A stretch of DNA of 64,000 nucleotides, taken from positions 62,001 to 126,000 of the forward strand of contig NZ_FOKM01000003.1 of NCBI RefSeq assembly GCF_900111905.1. Direction: 5' to 3'. Shown here one piece after another: positions 1-8,589 of the stretch. This DNA comes from Rhizobium sp. NFR07. Lineage in GTDB: Bacteria; Pseudomonadota; Alphaproteobacteria; Rhizobiales; Rhizobiaceae. The notes under the pieces are model-generated. The model saw only the letters and a list, made by a program, of their open reading frames with translations. It did not search any database and was not told the origin of the DNA. Each line of letters begins with the position of its first letter. Position 1 is the stretch's first letter. A program made the position numbers and the translations under genes.

Positions 1-242
1 AGGAGCTGTTCGTCTCGGACACCAAGTTTGATTCGGGTTGCGGCTGGCCGAGCTATTTCGAGCCGGTGAAGCCTGAGGTCGTCACGGAAATCCGCGACAC
101 TTCGCACGGGATGGTGCGCACCGAAATTCGCTGCGCCAACTGCAACGGCCATCTCGGCCATGTCTTCCCGGACGGCCCGCCGCCGACCGGGCTGCGCTAC
201 TGCATCAACGGCCATGCGATGACGTTCGAGCCACTGAAGTAG
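1..242 (+). CDS. msrB: Peptide-methionine (R)-S-oxide reductase, 3' part
   Basis: The window opens inside this gene; about 79 C-terminal residues are present, read in frame from base 3 to a TAG at 240-242. MsrB reduces methionine-R-sulfoxide in oxidised proteins using thioredoxin. Seen: one zinc-binding CxxC (CANC) just before GHLGHVF, the substrate-pocket motif CGWPSY, and RYCING carrying the family's catalytic cysteine near the C terminus. The other CxxC would lie upstream of the window. It converges with the carbonic anhydrase gene, and a perfect hairpin sits between the two. Confidence 0.93.
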   Translation, partial: ELFVSDTKFDSGCGWPSYFEPVKPEVVTEIRDTSHGMVRTEIRCANCNGHLGHVFPDGPPPTGLRYCINGHAMTFEPLK

Positions 243-258
243 ACTTGAAGCTGCAGAT

Positions 259-286
259 ACCTTCTCCCCGCAGGCGGGGAGAAGGT
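259..286. terminator. Perfect hairpin between convergent msrB and carbonic anhydrase genes
   Basis: Arms of 13 nt (ACCTTCTCCCCGC and its complement) are separated by 2 nt. There is no clear T-run on the plus strand. It could be a bidirectional terminator or a short rhizobial palindromic repeat, since the CTTCTCCCCGC core resembles repeats common in these genomes. Confidence 0.55.
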
Positions 287-294
287 GAAAATCC

Positions 295-996
295 TCACTC
301 CGCCGCGACCTGAGCTGCGAGCGGAACGACTTGCGGCACGTCGCGACCGGTTACGGCGGCGACAAGCGGCTGGCCGTCCTCGATTTCGCCGAAGCGTTTT
401 GCGGTGCCGTCATAGACCAGAATGGCGCCGGTCTCGATGTCGAAGAACCAGCCGTGTAGAGTGATCTCGCCCTTGGCGAGCTTGGCCGCCACCGACGGAT
501 GAGTGCGCAGGTGATCGAGCTGCACGACGACGTTTTCCATCGCCACGGCGCGGATCTTCTCCTTCTCCTCCATCGTCTCCGGATAGGCCTCGCAGACGAT
601 GGAATGGGCGGCATGGCTGTGCTTCAGCCAGGCGGCGACATTCGGCATCTGGCCAAGCAGTTCTGGATGGCAAAGGCCCTTCATGGCGCCGCAATCCGAA
701 TGGCCGCAGACGATGATGTCGCGCACGCCGAGCGCCACGACCGCATATTCGATTGCCGAGGAGACGCCGCCATTCATCGTCTGGAAGGGGGGCACGATGT
801 TGCCGGCATTACGGCAGACAAAAAGTTCGCCCGGTCCGGACTGGGTGATCGTTTCCGGCATGACGCGGCTGTCGGCGCAGGAGATCATCAGCGCCTGGGG
901 GCTCTGGCCCTCGGTGGCGAGCTTTTGGTAGAGAGCCGAATTGTCCGGAAACACGGCACCGCGGAAATTTGAGATGCCTTTCAGAAGGTCGCCCAT
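295..996 (-). CDS. Beta-class carbonic anhydrase
   Basis: 233 aa, normal for bacterial beta-carbonic anhydrases, which interconvert CO2 and bicarbonate in the cytoplasm. Seen: the zinc ligands C40, H99 and C102 in CADSR and HSDCGAM, the Asp-Arg dyad (D42, R44) of CADSR, and the conserved CRNAGN motif near residue 61. ATG at 996 follows GAGGAG at good spacing. It is monocistronic as far as can be seen. A CynT or Can subtype cannot be assigned from sequence alone and there are no cyn genes nearby. Confidence 0.95.
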   Translation of the reverse strand: MGDLLKGISNFRGAVFPDNSALYQKLATEGQSPQALMISCADSRVMPETITQSGPGELFVCRNAGNIVPPFQTMNGGVSSAIEYAVVALGVRDIIVCGHSDCGAMKGLCHPELLGQMPNVAAWLKHSHAAHSIVCEAYPETMEEKEKIRAVAMENVVVQLDHLRTHPSVAAKLAKGEITLHGWFFDIETGAILVYDGTAKRFGEIEDGQPLVAAVTGRDVPQVVPLAAQVAAE

Positions 997-1202
997 GGTC
1001 TACTCCTCGTGCTAGCCGGACGTCGGACTATCTTGAGGTCCGGCGGGGGTCAGGGTGAAGCGATCATTTCGCACTTGCGAGATGACCATGGGACAACGTT
1101 GAGAATGTGATCTTATTCCATGCTGCGGTGCAGAAAAATCTCACGATCCTGCGAGTTTACGCGAGCATGTTTCGGTTTTCGCGGAAGTCCCGCCAGCCAG
1201 GA

Positions 1203-1895
1203 TCACCGGCAGGTCGCGAGGAAATCCGATAGCAGGGCGTTCAGAAAACTTGGTTGTTCAAGCGGCACGTAGTGTCCGCAGCCCTTCACGACCTGCAGCG
1301 TGCCACGGGATGCCGCTTGCGCCTGGAGACGGCTGGTCCCGATGCCGGGAACACGATCATGTTCGCCGGTGATGACAACCACCGGACAGTCCAGCTGCGG
1401 CAGGAGCGCGGCCCGGCTCGGCCGGGAATGGAAGGCTTCGACGCCGCGGACGAGATCATCGGCGGACTGCTGCATCATCATGGCACGGGCATGATCGAGC
1501 ACCTCGCGGCCGGTAGCGGGGGCGAAAAGCGGGCGCCAGTAGCGCTCCCATGCAAGCTCCCGGTCTCCGCTGCGGATCGTCTGTATCGCCTCGGCCATAA
1601 GCGCGGGATCGGGACGACAGTCGGCCTTGGTGCCGATCAGCATCACGCCCGCGATCCGCTCCGGCGCCAGGGCCGCAATTTCGAGCCCGCACGAGCCGCC
1701 TACCGAACAGCCGATCAGAACGAGCCTCCCAGCCTTCGTCACGGCGAGCGCGCCTTCAGCCCATTCTTCCAGCCTTCTGCCGAAATGATAGAGCGTCGGC
1801 GCGTGGCTCGGAGCGGAGATGGCTGAACGTTGCGCATCCCACATCGCGCCATTCAAAGGGAGCGCGTGAAGGAAGAGCACTTCCAGCCCGTTCAT
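1203..1895 (-). CDS. Alpha/beta hydrolase
   Basis: 230 aa alpha/beta-hydrolase fold. Seen: oxyanion region LFLHALPLNGAMW at residues 7-19, a nucleophile elbow GCSVGG, a late Asp in TGEHDRVPG and a catalytic His in GCGHYVPLEQP close to the end, so the triad is complete. Substrate unknown. Its start lies 21 bp downstream of the mutarotase-like gene on the same strand, so the two are probably one operon. An RBS-like GAGG precedes ATG 1895. It belongs to the broad group of small esterases and lactone hydrolases. Confidence 0.82.
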   Translation of the reverse strand: MNGLEVLFLHALPLNGAMWDAQRSAISAPSHAPTLYHFGRRLEEWAEGALAVTKAGRLVLIGCSVGGSCGLEIAALAPERIAGVMLIGTKADCRPDPALMAEAIQTIRSGDRELAWERYWRPLFAPATGREVLDHARAMMMQQSADDLVRGVEAFHSRPSRAALLPQLDCPVVVITGEHDRVPGIGTSRLQAQAASRGTLQVVKGCGHYVPLEQPSFLNALLSDFLATCR

Positions 1896-1916
1896 CCTCT
1901 CACCTCTTGCCGTTCG

Positions 1917-2786
1917 TCAGGCAGACGGTTCGACCGTGAAGGCGAAGCGGGCCTTTTCACCGGGTTCGAGAACGGTGCCATAGGGCCGCTCGGCGACCTC
2001 GGCGAAGCTGCCGACCTTTGCCGCCATGCCATGCCAGGGCTCGACGCAGAGGAAGGGAGCGCCGACCTTCTGCCACAAGGCGACATTGGGCAGGTTGTCG
2101 AAGGTGAATTCCAGGCCCGGGCCGCCTTCGGCAGCATAGGTGAGCCCGTTCCCCGCCCCTTCCGCAAAGATCATGGCGTCGGCCTCGAACATTTCATTAG
2201 CAAGGATCAGCCTGCCCTTGCTGAACGGCGAGGCCAGCCTGTCGCCGGTGACGAGGCCATCTTCAAGCCGGGTCAGCAGCGGCTCGCCGCCATTGTCCAG
2301 CGTCACCGTGTGCGCGGCGCCGCCCGCTCCGGGCAACGGCCAGAGAAAGGCGGGATGGAAACCGAGGCCGAAGGGCATGGCGCGCGTGTCGCGGTTCTCG
2401 ACCTCGGCTGCGACCGTCAGGCGCCGGCCCTCTACCGAATGGGTGACGGAGAGCAGGAAGTCGAAGGGATATACCCTTCGCGTCGCGTCCGAGGATGCGA
2501 GTTCGAAGCGGCAGGAGGAGAGGCTTTCGGCGGCAAGCACGAATTCCGAACGCCGGGCAAAGCCGTGCTGGCCCATCTCGTAGCTCGTCCCGTCCACCGC
2601 GATCCGGTTGTCCGGTGCCTTTCCGACAATCGGGAAAAGGATCGGCGAGCGGCCGGTCCACCAGGCGCCATCCCCGTTCCAGAGCCAGTCGCGGCCGTCC
2701 GACGTCCTCAAGGACTGCATCTCTGCGCCAAGGGACGACACTTCGATGCTCAGTTGATCACTGGCGATGCGGACGATATCGGACAT
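1917..2786 (-). CDS. Aldose 1-epimerase (galactose mutarotase-like) family protein
   Basis: 289 aa from ATG 2786 (MSDIVRIASDQ); the frame is open further upstream but that extension is compositionally unlike coding sequence and would run into the divergent gene. Seen: DWLWNGDGAWWTGRSPILFP, GQHGFAR with the family His, and GLGFHPAFLWP with a second His, as in YeaD/LacX-type mutarotases. The family interconverts sugar anomers or binds phosphorylated sugars. It is probably the first gene of an operon with the downstream hydrolase. It diverges from another alpha/beta hydrolase at 2930. Confidence 0.85.
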   Translation of the reverse strand: MSDIVRIASDQLSIEVSSLGAEMQSLRTSDGRDWLWNGDGAWWTGRSPILFPIVGKAPDNRIAVDGTSYEMGQHGFARRSEFVLAAESLSSCRFELASSDATRRVYPFDFLLSVTHSVEGRRLTVAAEVENRDTRAMPFGLGFHPAFLWPLPGAGGAAHTVTLDNGGEPLLTRLEDGLVTGDRLASPFSKGRLILANEMFEADAMIFAEGAGNGLTYAAEGGPGLEFTFDNLPNVALWQKVGAPFLCVEPWHGMAAKVGSFAEVAERPYGTVLEPGEKARFAFTVEPSA

Positions 2787-2929
2787 GCGGCTTTCTCCGG
2801 TCACACGTGGGATAGATGTGCGCATCTTTGCGCTATTCGAAAGCGCGTGCCAACGGGGAACGGGCGGGCAAGAAAACTTGCCGTCGGCAGTGTGGCGGGA
2901 TGGCGACGATAGCGAGGAGGGAGTTGACG

Positions 2930-3634
2930 ATGGCAATGCTTCTGGTTCCGGGCTTCATGCTCGATGCCGACCTGTGGCGCGACGTGGAACCGGGGCTTTC
3001 GCGCTTCGGGCCGATCAGCCACGCCGACCTTTCCCAGGACGCCACGCTGCACGACATGGCGCGCCGTGCCCTTGCCGAGGCTCCGCCGAAATTCATCCTC
3101 CTCGGCTTTTCCATGGGCGGCTACGTGGCGCGGGAAATCGTGCGCCAGGCGCCCGAACGCGTGACCGCGCTTATTCTGGTCGCCACGTCGGCGCGGGGCG
3201 ACGACGATGTGCAGGCGCAGCGCAAGGCGGCGATCGCAGGACAAAGCGTGCTTGCCTTTCGCGGATTGAGCACGCCTGCCGTCGTTTCGTCGCTGCATCC
3301 GGACAATGCAGGACGCACGGACCTGGTCGCGCGGATACAGGCAATGGGTCAGCGGCTGGGCGGCGAGGTGTTCCGGCGCCAGTCGCTGCTCGACCGGCAC
3401 GACGAGCGGAATGCGCTTTCCGGGATCGAGTGTCCGACACTCGTCATCGCGGGAGACAAGGACAGGCTGAGGTCACGAACCGAGGCGGTGGAGCTTCACG
3501 AGGGGATAAGGGGCTCTAGCTTCGAGGTGATCGGGAATACCGGGCATATGATACCGCTGGAGGCACCCGAACGTCTTGTCGAGGTCATCACCGGCTGGCT
3601 CGACATGCAGGCGGGTGGCCTCAGGCCCGACTAG
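2930..3634 (+). CDS. Alpha/beta hydrolase
   Basis: 234 aa from ATG 2930, chosen because GAGGAGG lies about 9 nt upstream; earlier in-frame Met codons lack this. Seen: GFMLDADLW near the N terminus, nucleophile elbow GFSMGGY, Asp in AGDKDRLRS and His in GNTGHMIPLEAPE. The architecture matches small esterase/lipase-like hydrolases with a short cap. It is transcribed divergently from the mutarotase gene, and its stop overlaps the annotated end of the broken TetR gene on the other strand (3631-3634). Confidence 0.83.
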   Translation: MAMLLVPGFMLDADLWRDVEPGLSRFGPISHADLSQDATLHDMARRALAEAPPKFILLGFSMGGYVAREIVRQAPERVTALILVATSARGDDDVQAQRKAAIAGQSVLAFRGLSTPAVVSSLHPDNAGRTDLVARIQAMGQRLGGEVFRRQSLLDRHDERNALSGIECPTLVIAGDKDRLRSRTEAVELHEGIRGSSFEVIGNTGHMIPLEAPERLVEVITGWLDMQAGGLRPD

Positions 3635-4213
3635 TTCTTCACAACTCTCAAGGCCTCGACCTGGGGGCCGATAATGGCGCCGAAGAGGTCCGGGTCGTCG
3701 AGCGCACGGGCCGACAGCATCGCGCCGTGGACAGACGCCATCAGGATCTGCGCCGCCTGTTGCGGAGGCCTATCGAGGCGGAACTGCCCCTGCGCCGCGC
3801 CGTCCTCCAGCACCGTGGCCAGCCAGGCGGACAGGTTTCGGAAATGAAACCTGGACCTCGGCCGCAACCTCCTTCGGCAGGATTTCCATTTCGCTTGCCA
3901 GCATGGCGCAGACACAGAAGGGCTGCGACCCGTCGCGAATGCATGTCTGCCAGTAGCCGGTATAGGCTTTCAGCTGATCGACGGGTGCCGGGACGTTGCT
4001 GCGCACCGCTTCGAGGGCTGACGCGGCCTTCTGTGCATATTGCTCGACCAGCGTGCGGACCAGCTCGATCTTGGTCGGAAAATGGTGGTGGATGCTCGCC
4101 TTGCGGATGCCCACGGCGCCCGAAATATCGGCAAAGCTGAAACCGTTATAGCCACCCGCCACGACGAGGGACTGGGCAATATCCAGGATCTTCTGCGAAG
4201 TCGTCTGTTCCAT
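3631..4213 (-). pseudogene. TetR/AcrR family regulator, interrupted by a frameshift
   Basis: Starting at ATG 4213, the first about 120 residues form a typical TetR N-terminal helix-turn-helix (FSFADISGAVGIRKASIHHHFPTK) and the start of the ligand domain. The frame is lost near 3847-3849 (an A-run on the plus strand). After removing one base the natural C-terminal half resumes (HFRNLSAWLATVLEDG to the stop at 3631). The repaired protein would be about 193 aa, normal for the family. It faces a membrane-protein gene across a perfect dyad. Either a real loss-of-function mutation or a one-base assembly error. Confidence 0.85.
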
Positions 4214-4315
4214 GTGATCGGGCCTATCTTCCAGCCGGCAGAGCGTCAAGTCACGGCGAATTGACCGGATACTGCAGACCCAATGTGCGGCGGGGCGATT
4301 GACTCCGCTCGCCAA

Positions 4316-4335
4316 CCTACCTATCGGAAGGTAGG
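4316..4335. promoter_or_regulatory. Inverted repeat, probable TetR operator
   Basis: CCTACC - 8 nt - GGTAGG lies 18 nt upstream of the membrane-protein start and about 100 nt upstream of the TetR start. Spacing and symmetry are typical for TetR operators overlapping the target promoter or leader. Assignment to this TetR is inferred from position. Confidence 0.6.
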
Positions 4336-4352
4336 CCAATAAGGAGTCATCC

Positions 4353-4916
4353 ATGCCCAGTCAAGTTTCAACACAGTCCACCTGGTTGCGGTCCTATTAC
4401 TTCGTCCGCGCCCTCTTCTCGATCTGGTGGATCATCATTGCCGTCATCGTCAGCGGGAAGCCCGCGCTCGCCGCGCTGTTGTTCGTCATCTATCCCGCAT
4501 GGGATGCCGTGGCGAACCTTGCCGATGCGCGTTCCAACGGTGGTCTGAAGGTAAACCGGACGCAGGCGCTGAACGTCGTCGTCAGCACGATCACGACGAT
4601 TGCCGTGCTTCTGGCCGTGATGAAGGACACCCATGCCGTGCTTGGCGTCTTCGGCGTCTGGGCCATCCTTTCCGGCCTGCTGCAGCTTGCGACCGGCGTG
4701 ACGCGCTGGCGGATCTATGGTGCCCAATGGGTGATGATCCTGAGCGGCGCGCAATCGGCGCTGGCCGGTGGCTTCATGATTACGCAGGCGCTCGGCACGG
4801 TGCCGCCGACGATCCTGGATGTGGCGCCCTATGCCGGGTTCGGCGCCTTCTATTTCCTGGTCTCCGCCATCTGGATGACGGTTGCCGCCTCCCGAAAGAC
4901 CAGCGCGAAGGCTTAA
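4353..4916 (+). CDS. Membrane protein (DUF308/HdeD-like), putative TetR target
   Basis: 187 aa, strongly hydrophobic, with about six membrane segments (for example YYFVRALFSIWWIIIAVIV and VVVSTITTIAVLLAVM) and short polar loops. The layout resembles HdeD/DUF308 proteins, but I see no diagnostic motif. AAGGAG precedes ATG 4353. Its position behind the TetR dyad suggests it is the regulated gene. Inner-membrane location is inferred. The function is unknown. Confidence 0.7.
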   Translation: MPSQVSTQSTWLRSYYFVRALFSIWWIIIAVIVSGKPALAALLFVIYPAWDAVANLADARSNGGLKVNRTQALNVVVSTITTIAVLLAVMKDTHAVLGVFGVWAILSGLLQLATGVTRWRIYGAQWVMILSGAQSALAGGFMITQALGTVPPTILDVAPYAGFGAFYFLVSAIWMTVAASRKTSAKA

Positions 4917-4947
4917 GAGCCGCCTTACTCCAGCCATCGCATGGTCA

Positions 4948-4990
4948 GGTCACCGGCGCCGCCTCGAAGCGCCGGTGACCGTTTCTTTGT
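4948..4990. terminator. Strong intrinsic terminator
   Basis: A perfect 12-13 bp stem (GGTCACCGGCGC and complement, 4948-4980) is followed by GTTTCTTTG. It serves the plus-strand membrane gene and lies next to the end of the minus-strand SDR gene, so it may act in both directions. Confidence 0.75.
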
Positions 4991-5000
4991 TGCGACGCCC

Positions 5001-5831
5001 CTAGTCGTCGAAATCCATGGCGAGTGTCGTTGCCTTGTGGGCCTCCAGTTCCGCAAGCCTTCCCTCCAGCGCGGCCTTGATCGACGGATAGGTGGCACCT
5101 CCGAGGGCCAGCCGCAGCGGCGGGTCGGCTCGGTCGGCATGGGCGATCATCGCATCGGCCATCTTTTCCGGATCGCCCTTGATGTCGAACCCGCCATTCG
5201 CGATGGCGCGGCGCACCTCGCCCGCCGGCGTATCGTCATAGACGGCCATCGGCTCGGCATGTGCGAGGCCCTTGCCGAAATCCGTGCGGGTCGGGCCCGG
5301 CTCGACGATGGTGAAGCGAATGCCGAATGGGCCGACTTCCTTGGCTGCCGCATCGACGAAGCCCTCGATGCCCCATTTGCTGGCGTGATAGAGCGAGAAG
5401 TTCGGATAGGTGATCTGGCCGCCTTCGGAGGAGACCTGCTGGATCAACCCGCCGCCCTGGGCACGCAGATGCGGCAGGGCCGCGCGGATGACGGCGATCG
5501 AGCCGATCAGGTTGGTATCGATCTGGTGGCGGATCTGCTCGTCGCTCACCTCCTCCGCTGCGCCGAACAGGCCGTAGCCGGCATTGTTGACGACGACGTC
5601 GATGCGGCCGAGTTCGGCGAAGGCACGGTCGATCGCGGTGCGGACCGCAGCCTGGTCGGTGAGATCAAGCCTGGCGGTCCACAGCCTGTCGCCGTAGGTC
5701 CGGCGCAGGTCGTCGAGAGCATCCATGCGTCTGAGCGTTGCCGCGACCCGGTCACCGCGGGCGAGAAGCTTTTCGGTGAGCAGGCGGCCGAAGCCGGACG
5801 AGGTGCCGGTAATGAACCATGTTCTGGACAT
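5001..5831 (-). CDS. Short-chain dehydrogenase/reductase
   Basis: 276 aa classical SDR. Seen: the cofactor motif TGTSSGFG at residues 8-15, NNAG in VVNNAGYGLFG, the catalytic Ser in QQVSSEGG and YHASK with the catalytic Tyr and Lys. The RR patch after strand 2 (TLRRMD) suggests NADP(H). AAAGGAG precedes ATG 5831. It is divergent from a LysR gene and probably its target. Substrate not predictable. Confidence 0.88.
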   Translation of the reverse strand: MSRTWFITGTSSGFGRLLTEKLLARGDRVAATLRRMDALDDLRRTYGDRLWTARLDLTDQAAVRTAIDRAFAELGRIDVVVNNAGYGLFGAAEEVSDEQIRHQIDTNLIGSIAVIRAALPHLRAQGGGLIQQVSSEGGQITYPNFSLYHASKWGIEGFVDAAAKEVGPFGIRFTIVEPGPTRTDFGKGLAHAEPMAVYDDTPAGEVRRAIANGGFDIKGDPEKMADAMIAHADRADPPLRLALGGATYPSIKAALEGRLAELEAHKATTLAMDFDD

Positions 5832-5905
5832 GAGCTTATCTCCTTTATCGGCAACGGCAGGACGCCGCGGCCTTCGACACAGGAGATAAGCGGACGCAAT
5901 TCATG

Positions 5906-5923
5906 GTATAAGCCGGCCAATAC
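5906..5923. promoter_or_regulatory. Dyad between SDR and lysR genes, candidate LysR box
   Basis: GTAT-nn-GCCGGC-nn-ATAC forms an 18-bp near-palindrome midway between the divergent genes, with outer and inner arms symmetric. LysR-type regulators usually bind such T/A-flanked dyads in the shared intergenic region. Confidence 0.45.
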
Positions 5924-5947
5924 TGCATGAGCCGGTGAGGTTTTCCC

Positions 5948-6856
5948 ATGAATGAACGCCCGACGCTGAATGATCTGAACGCCTTCGCGACGATCATCTC
6001 CCATCGCAGCTTCCGCAAGGCGGCCGATGAACTCGGCCTGTCTCCTTCGACGCTGAGCCACATGATGCGAGGACTGGAAACGCGCATGGGCGTGCGGCTG
6101 CTCAACCGGACGACCCGCAGCGTCTCGCCGACCGAGGCGGGCGAGCGGCTGGCGGCGCGGCTGAAACCGGCGCTGAGAGAACTCGATGCGGCACTTGAGG
6201 CGGTCGACGATTTCCGCGGCGGGCCGAGCGGGACGCTGAGGATCAACACGAGCAACATCGTCATCCGCCTGCTGCTCGAGCAGGCGGTGCCGAACTTCCT
6301 TGCCCGGTATCCGGACATGGCGCTCGATCTGGTCAGCGACGGTCGGCTGATCGATATCGTCGCCGACGGTTTCGATGCCGGGATCAGGCTGCGCGAATCC
6401 GTGCCGCAGGACATGATCGCCGTTGCCTTCGGCGGTCCTGCCCGCTTCGTGACCGTTGCCTCGCCGGATTATGTCGCGGCGCGCGGCGAGCCCCTGACGC
6501 CGGCGGATCTGGCGCATCACACCTGCATCCGCCTGCGGATGCCGAGCGGCAAGCTCTATCGCTGGGAATTCGAGCGGCGCGGCGAGGAGCTGACGGTAGA
6601 GGTATCAGGCGCGCTGACCCTGGATGACAATGAGCTGATGGCGCAGGCTGCCGTGGCCGGCCTCGGCATCGCCTACATTCCCCAGCATGTCGCGGCCCGG
6701 CATCTGGCGGAAGGACGGCTCGTGACGATGCTGTCGGACTGGTGCCCGCAGATCGACGGGCTCTGCCTCTATTATCCCGGCCATCGCCATGTACCGGCGG
6801 GACTGCGCGCCTTCATCACCGTACTGAAGGAGATGGGTGACCTGCCCGCCGGCTGA
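5948..6856 (+). CDS. LysR family transcriptional regulator
   Basis: 302 aa, standard LTTR length. Seen: N-terminal winged HTH (ALNAFATIISHRSFRKAADELGLSPS-type pattern, residues about 9-35), the signature RLLNRTTRSVSPTEAGERL, then a periplasmic-binding-like effector domain (from about 95). It resembles the large subgroup that controls adjacent SDR or oxidoreductase genes. It ends 2 bp before the stop of the convergent cupin gene. Confidence 0.93.
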   Translation: MNERPTLNDLNAFATIISHRSFRKAADELGLSPSTLSHMMRGLETRMGVRLLNRTTRSVSPTEAGERLAARLKPALRELDAALEAVDDFRGGPSGTLRINTSNIVIRLLLEQAVPNFLARYPDMALDLVSDGRLIDIVADGFDAGIRLRESVPQDMIAVAFGGPARFVTVASPDYVAARGEPLTPADLAHHTCIRLRMPSGKLYRWEFERRGEELTVEVSGALTLDDNELMAQAAVAGLGIAYIPQHVAARHLAEGRLVTMLSDWCPQIDGLCLYYPGHRHVPAGLRAFITVLKEMGDLPAG

Positions 6857-6858
6857 TC

Positions 6859-7269
6859 TCAGTCGTCGACGGCGGGCGCTGCGTAATCCGCGTCACTGAC
6901 CGGCTCCAGCCAGTCTGCGGTGACGCCGTCCTGCGATTCCTGGATGGCGATGTGGGTCATGGCCGTCTGCGGTGCTGCGCCGTGCCAGTGTTTTTCGCCC
7001 GGTGCGAACCAGACCACATCGCCGGGACGCAGTTCGCGCACGGGACCGCCGAGCGACTGCGCCCGGCCGCAGCCCGCCGTGACGACCAACGTCTGGCCGA
7101 GCGGATGGGTGTGCCAGTTGGTGCGGGCGCCGGGCTCGAAGGTGACGCTCGCGGCACGGACACGCGCCGGCTCCGGCGCCTCGATCAACGGATCGAAGCG
7201 GACCGCACCGATGAAATAATCCGCCGGCTGCCGTCTCGACGGCTGGGATCCGTTGCGCTTGATGTCCAT
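6859..7269 (-). CDS. Cupin domain protein
   Basis: 136 aa single cupin. Motif 1 is visible as the metal-binding His residues of [13 protein letters not shown] and motif 2 as [19 protein letters not shown] with two further His residues. Such proteins resemble the gamma-carboxymuconolactone decarboxylase-associated cupins (quercetin-dioxygenase-like fold) often next to LysR/SDR modules. AAGGAG precedes ATG 7269. Enzymatic role unproven; a metal-binding protein is likely. Confidence 0.85.
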   Translation of the reverse strand: MDIKRNGSQPSRRQPADYFIGAVRFDPLIEAPEPARVRAASVTFEPGARTNWHTHPLGQTLVVTAGCGRAQSLGGPVRELRPGDVVWFAPGEKHWHGAAPQTAMTHIAIQESQDGVTADWLEPVSDADYAAPAVDD

Positions 7270-7343
7270 GAGGGTCTCCTTCGGCGTGATTGCAAGGAGG
7301 ATATAGGCCTCGGTTGCCGTATGGCAGCCTCGTGCTGAAGAAT

Positions 7344-7655
7344 TCAGCGGTCGGGTGTTTCGTCGGGGAAGAGTATGGCCTCGTGATCCTGTGCGGCACC
7401 GAGGATGCGAAGAATTTCAACACCGCGATCGCCCAGCCGGTAGAAAACGAGGTAATTCCCGTAGGGCATACGACGGATGCCAGTCGTTTCACGGCCCTGG
7501 ATCAGAGCGTAGCGACGAGGCATGTCTGCCAGCCGCTTGCTTTGGGCCACGATCTGGCGAACGAATGTGATGGCGCGACGCGGATTGTCGCTGGCGATGT
7601 ACGACCATATGCGATCGAGATCAGTCCTGGACGCCGTTGAAAAGACGACGATCAC
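7344..7655 (-). CDS. parE: ParE/RelE-family toxin
   Basis: 103 aa. Seen: N-terminal [17 protein letters not shown], then [16 protein letters not shown] and a core ending in [14 protein letters not shown], typical of ParE/RelE-fold plasmid-stabilisation toxins. ParE members poison gyrase; RelE members cleave mRNA. The sequence plus ParD-type partner favours ParE. Its ATG overlaps the antitoxin stop by 4 nt (ATGA), giving translational coupling. Confidence 0.9.
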   Translation of the reverse strand: MIVVFSTASRTDLDRIWSYIASDNPRRAITFVRQIVAQSKRLADMPRRYALIQGRETTGIRRMPYGNYLVFYRLGDRGVEILRILGAAQDHEAILFPDETPDR

Positions 7656-7915
7656 GCATTGCGGCCCTTGTTCAGGGCCGCGTATTTCTCTTCAAAGAAC
7701 TCCAGGACTTCGTCTGCGGTATGGACCCGTCCTGCCTCGACATCCGCGATGCCCTGCGCCAACTCCGCATCGAGTTCGGCCAACCGACGCTCCCTGACCT
7801 CAATCAGGCGTACACCTTCCCGCAAAACATCGTCGCGCGTCTCGTAGCGGCCGGATTTCACCAGCTCGTCCACATAGTCATCGAAGTGTTTTCCGAGGTT
7901 TGCGCTGTCGGCCAT
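7652..7915 (-). CDS. parD: ParD-family antitoxin (type II)
   Basis: 87 aa. N-terminal ribbon-helix-helix (FDDYVDELVKSGRYETRDDVLREGVRLIEVRE), followed by a Glu/Asp-rich C-terminal helix that would wrap the toxin. It precedes and overlaps parE by 4 nt. Autorepression of the pair is expected from the family, but I did not find a convincing dyad directly upstream. Confidence 0.9.
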   Translation of the reverse strand: MADSANLGKHFDDYVDELVKSGRYETRDDVLREGVRLIEVRERRLAELDAELAQGIADVEAGRVHTADEVLEFFEEKYAALNKGRNA

Positions 7916-7982
7916 GGCGTGTGCTCCAACTCAGCGGAAGATAGCAATCGCGGAGCCGGTTATCAACGATGCCCTATGCCGG

Positions 7983-8495
7983 TCACACGGTGGAAAGCTT
8001 CAATTCCATGCAGGTGAGATCCAGCCAGCGGCCGAATTTTGTACCGACCTCGGAGAACTTTCCGGCGACGCGGAAACCGAGTGTCGTGTGGAGAGCGATC
8101 GAGGCTGCATTCTCCGCCTCGATGGCGGCGATCATGACATGGACGCCGTTGGAGGCGGCGCGGGCGATCAGCTCTTCCATCAGCCTCCGGCCGATGCCGT
8201 GGCCGCGGAAATCGCGATGCACATAGACCGAGTGCTCGACCGTGAAGCGGTAGCCATCGAAGGCGCGCCAGTCGCCATAGGACGCGTAGCCCGCAACCGC
8301 GCCATCGAGTTCCGCGACCAGAACCGGATAGCCCTTGGCCTTGCGCGCATCGAACCAGGTGCGGCGGTTGTCGAGATCGACCAGGGTCTCGTTCCAGATC
8401 GCCGTCGTGTTGGCGACGGCATCGTTGTAGATCTCCATGATGCCGTGAAGGTCGGCCTGGGCGGCGTCGCGGATGGTCAGGTTGCTGGTCGTCAT
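7983..8495 (-). CDS. GNAT acetyltransferase, phosphinothricin/methionine-sulfone N-acetyltransferase-like
   Basis: 170 aa. Seen: the PAT-family N terminus (IRDAAQADLHGIMEIYNDAV, N/TTAIWNETLVDLDNRRTWF), the acetyl-CoA loop RDFRGHGIGRRLM and HTTLGFRVAGKFSEVGTKFGRWLD. This pattern is that of PAT/MddA enzymes, which acetylate phosphinothricin or methionine sulfone/sulfoximine. It is a single gene flanked by parDE and hemolysin III, all on the minus strand. The real substrate is uncertain. Confidence 0.85.
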   Translation of the reverse strand: MTTSNLTIRDAAQADLHGIMEIYNDAVANTTAIWNETLVDLDNRRTWFDARKAKGYPVLVAELDGAVAGYASYGDWRAFDGYRFTVEHSVYVHRDFRGHGIGRRLMEELIARAASNGVHVMIAAIEAENAASIALHTTLGFRVAGKFSEVGTKFGRWLDLTCMELKLSTV

Positions 8496-8589
8496 GTGCT
8501 GTCCACTATATTATCATCAAGTCCACTTTAGCAGACAATACGCGGCTGTCGAGAGAATGACGATAGCGGACGCACGAAACGCGCCAAGA

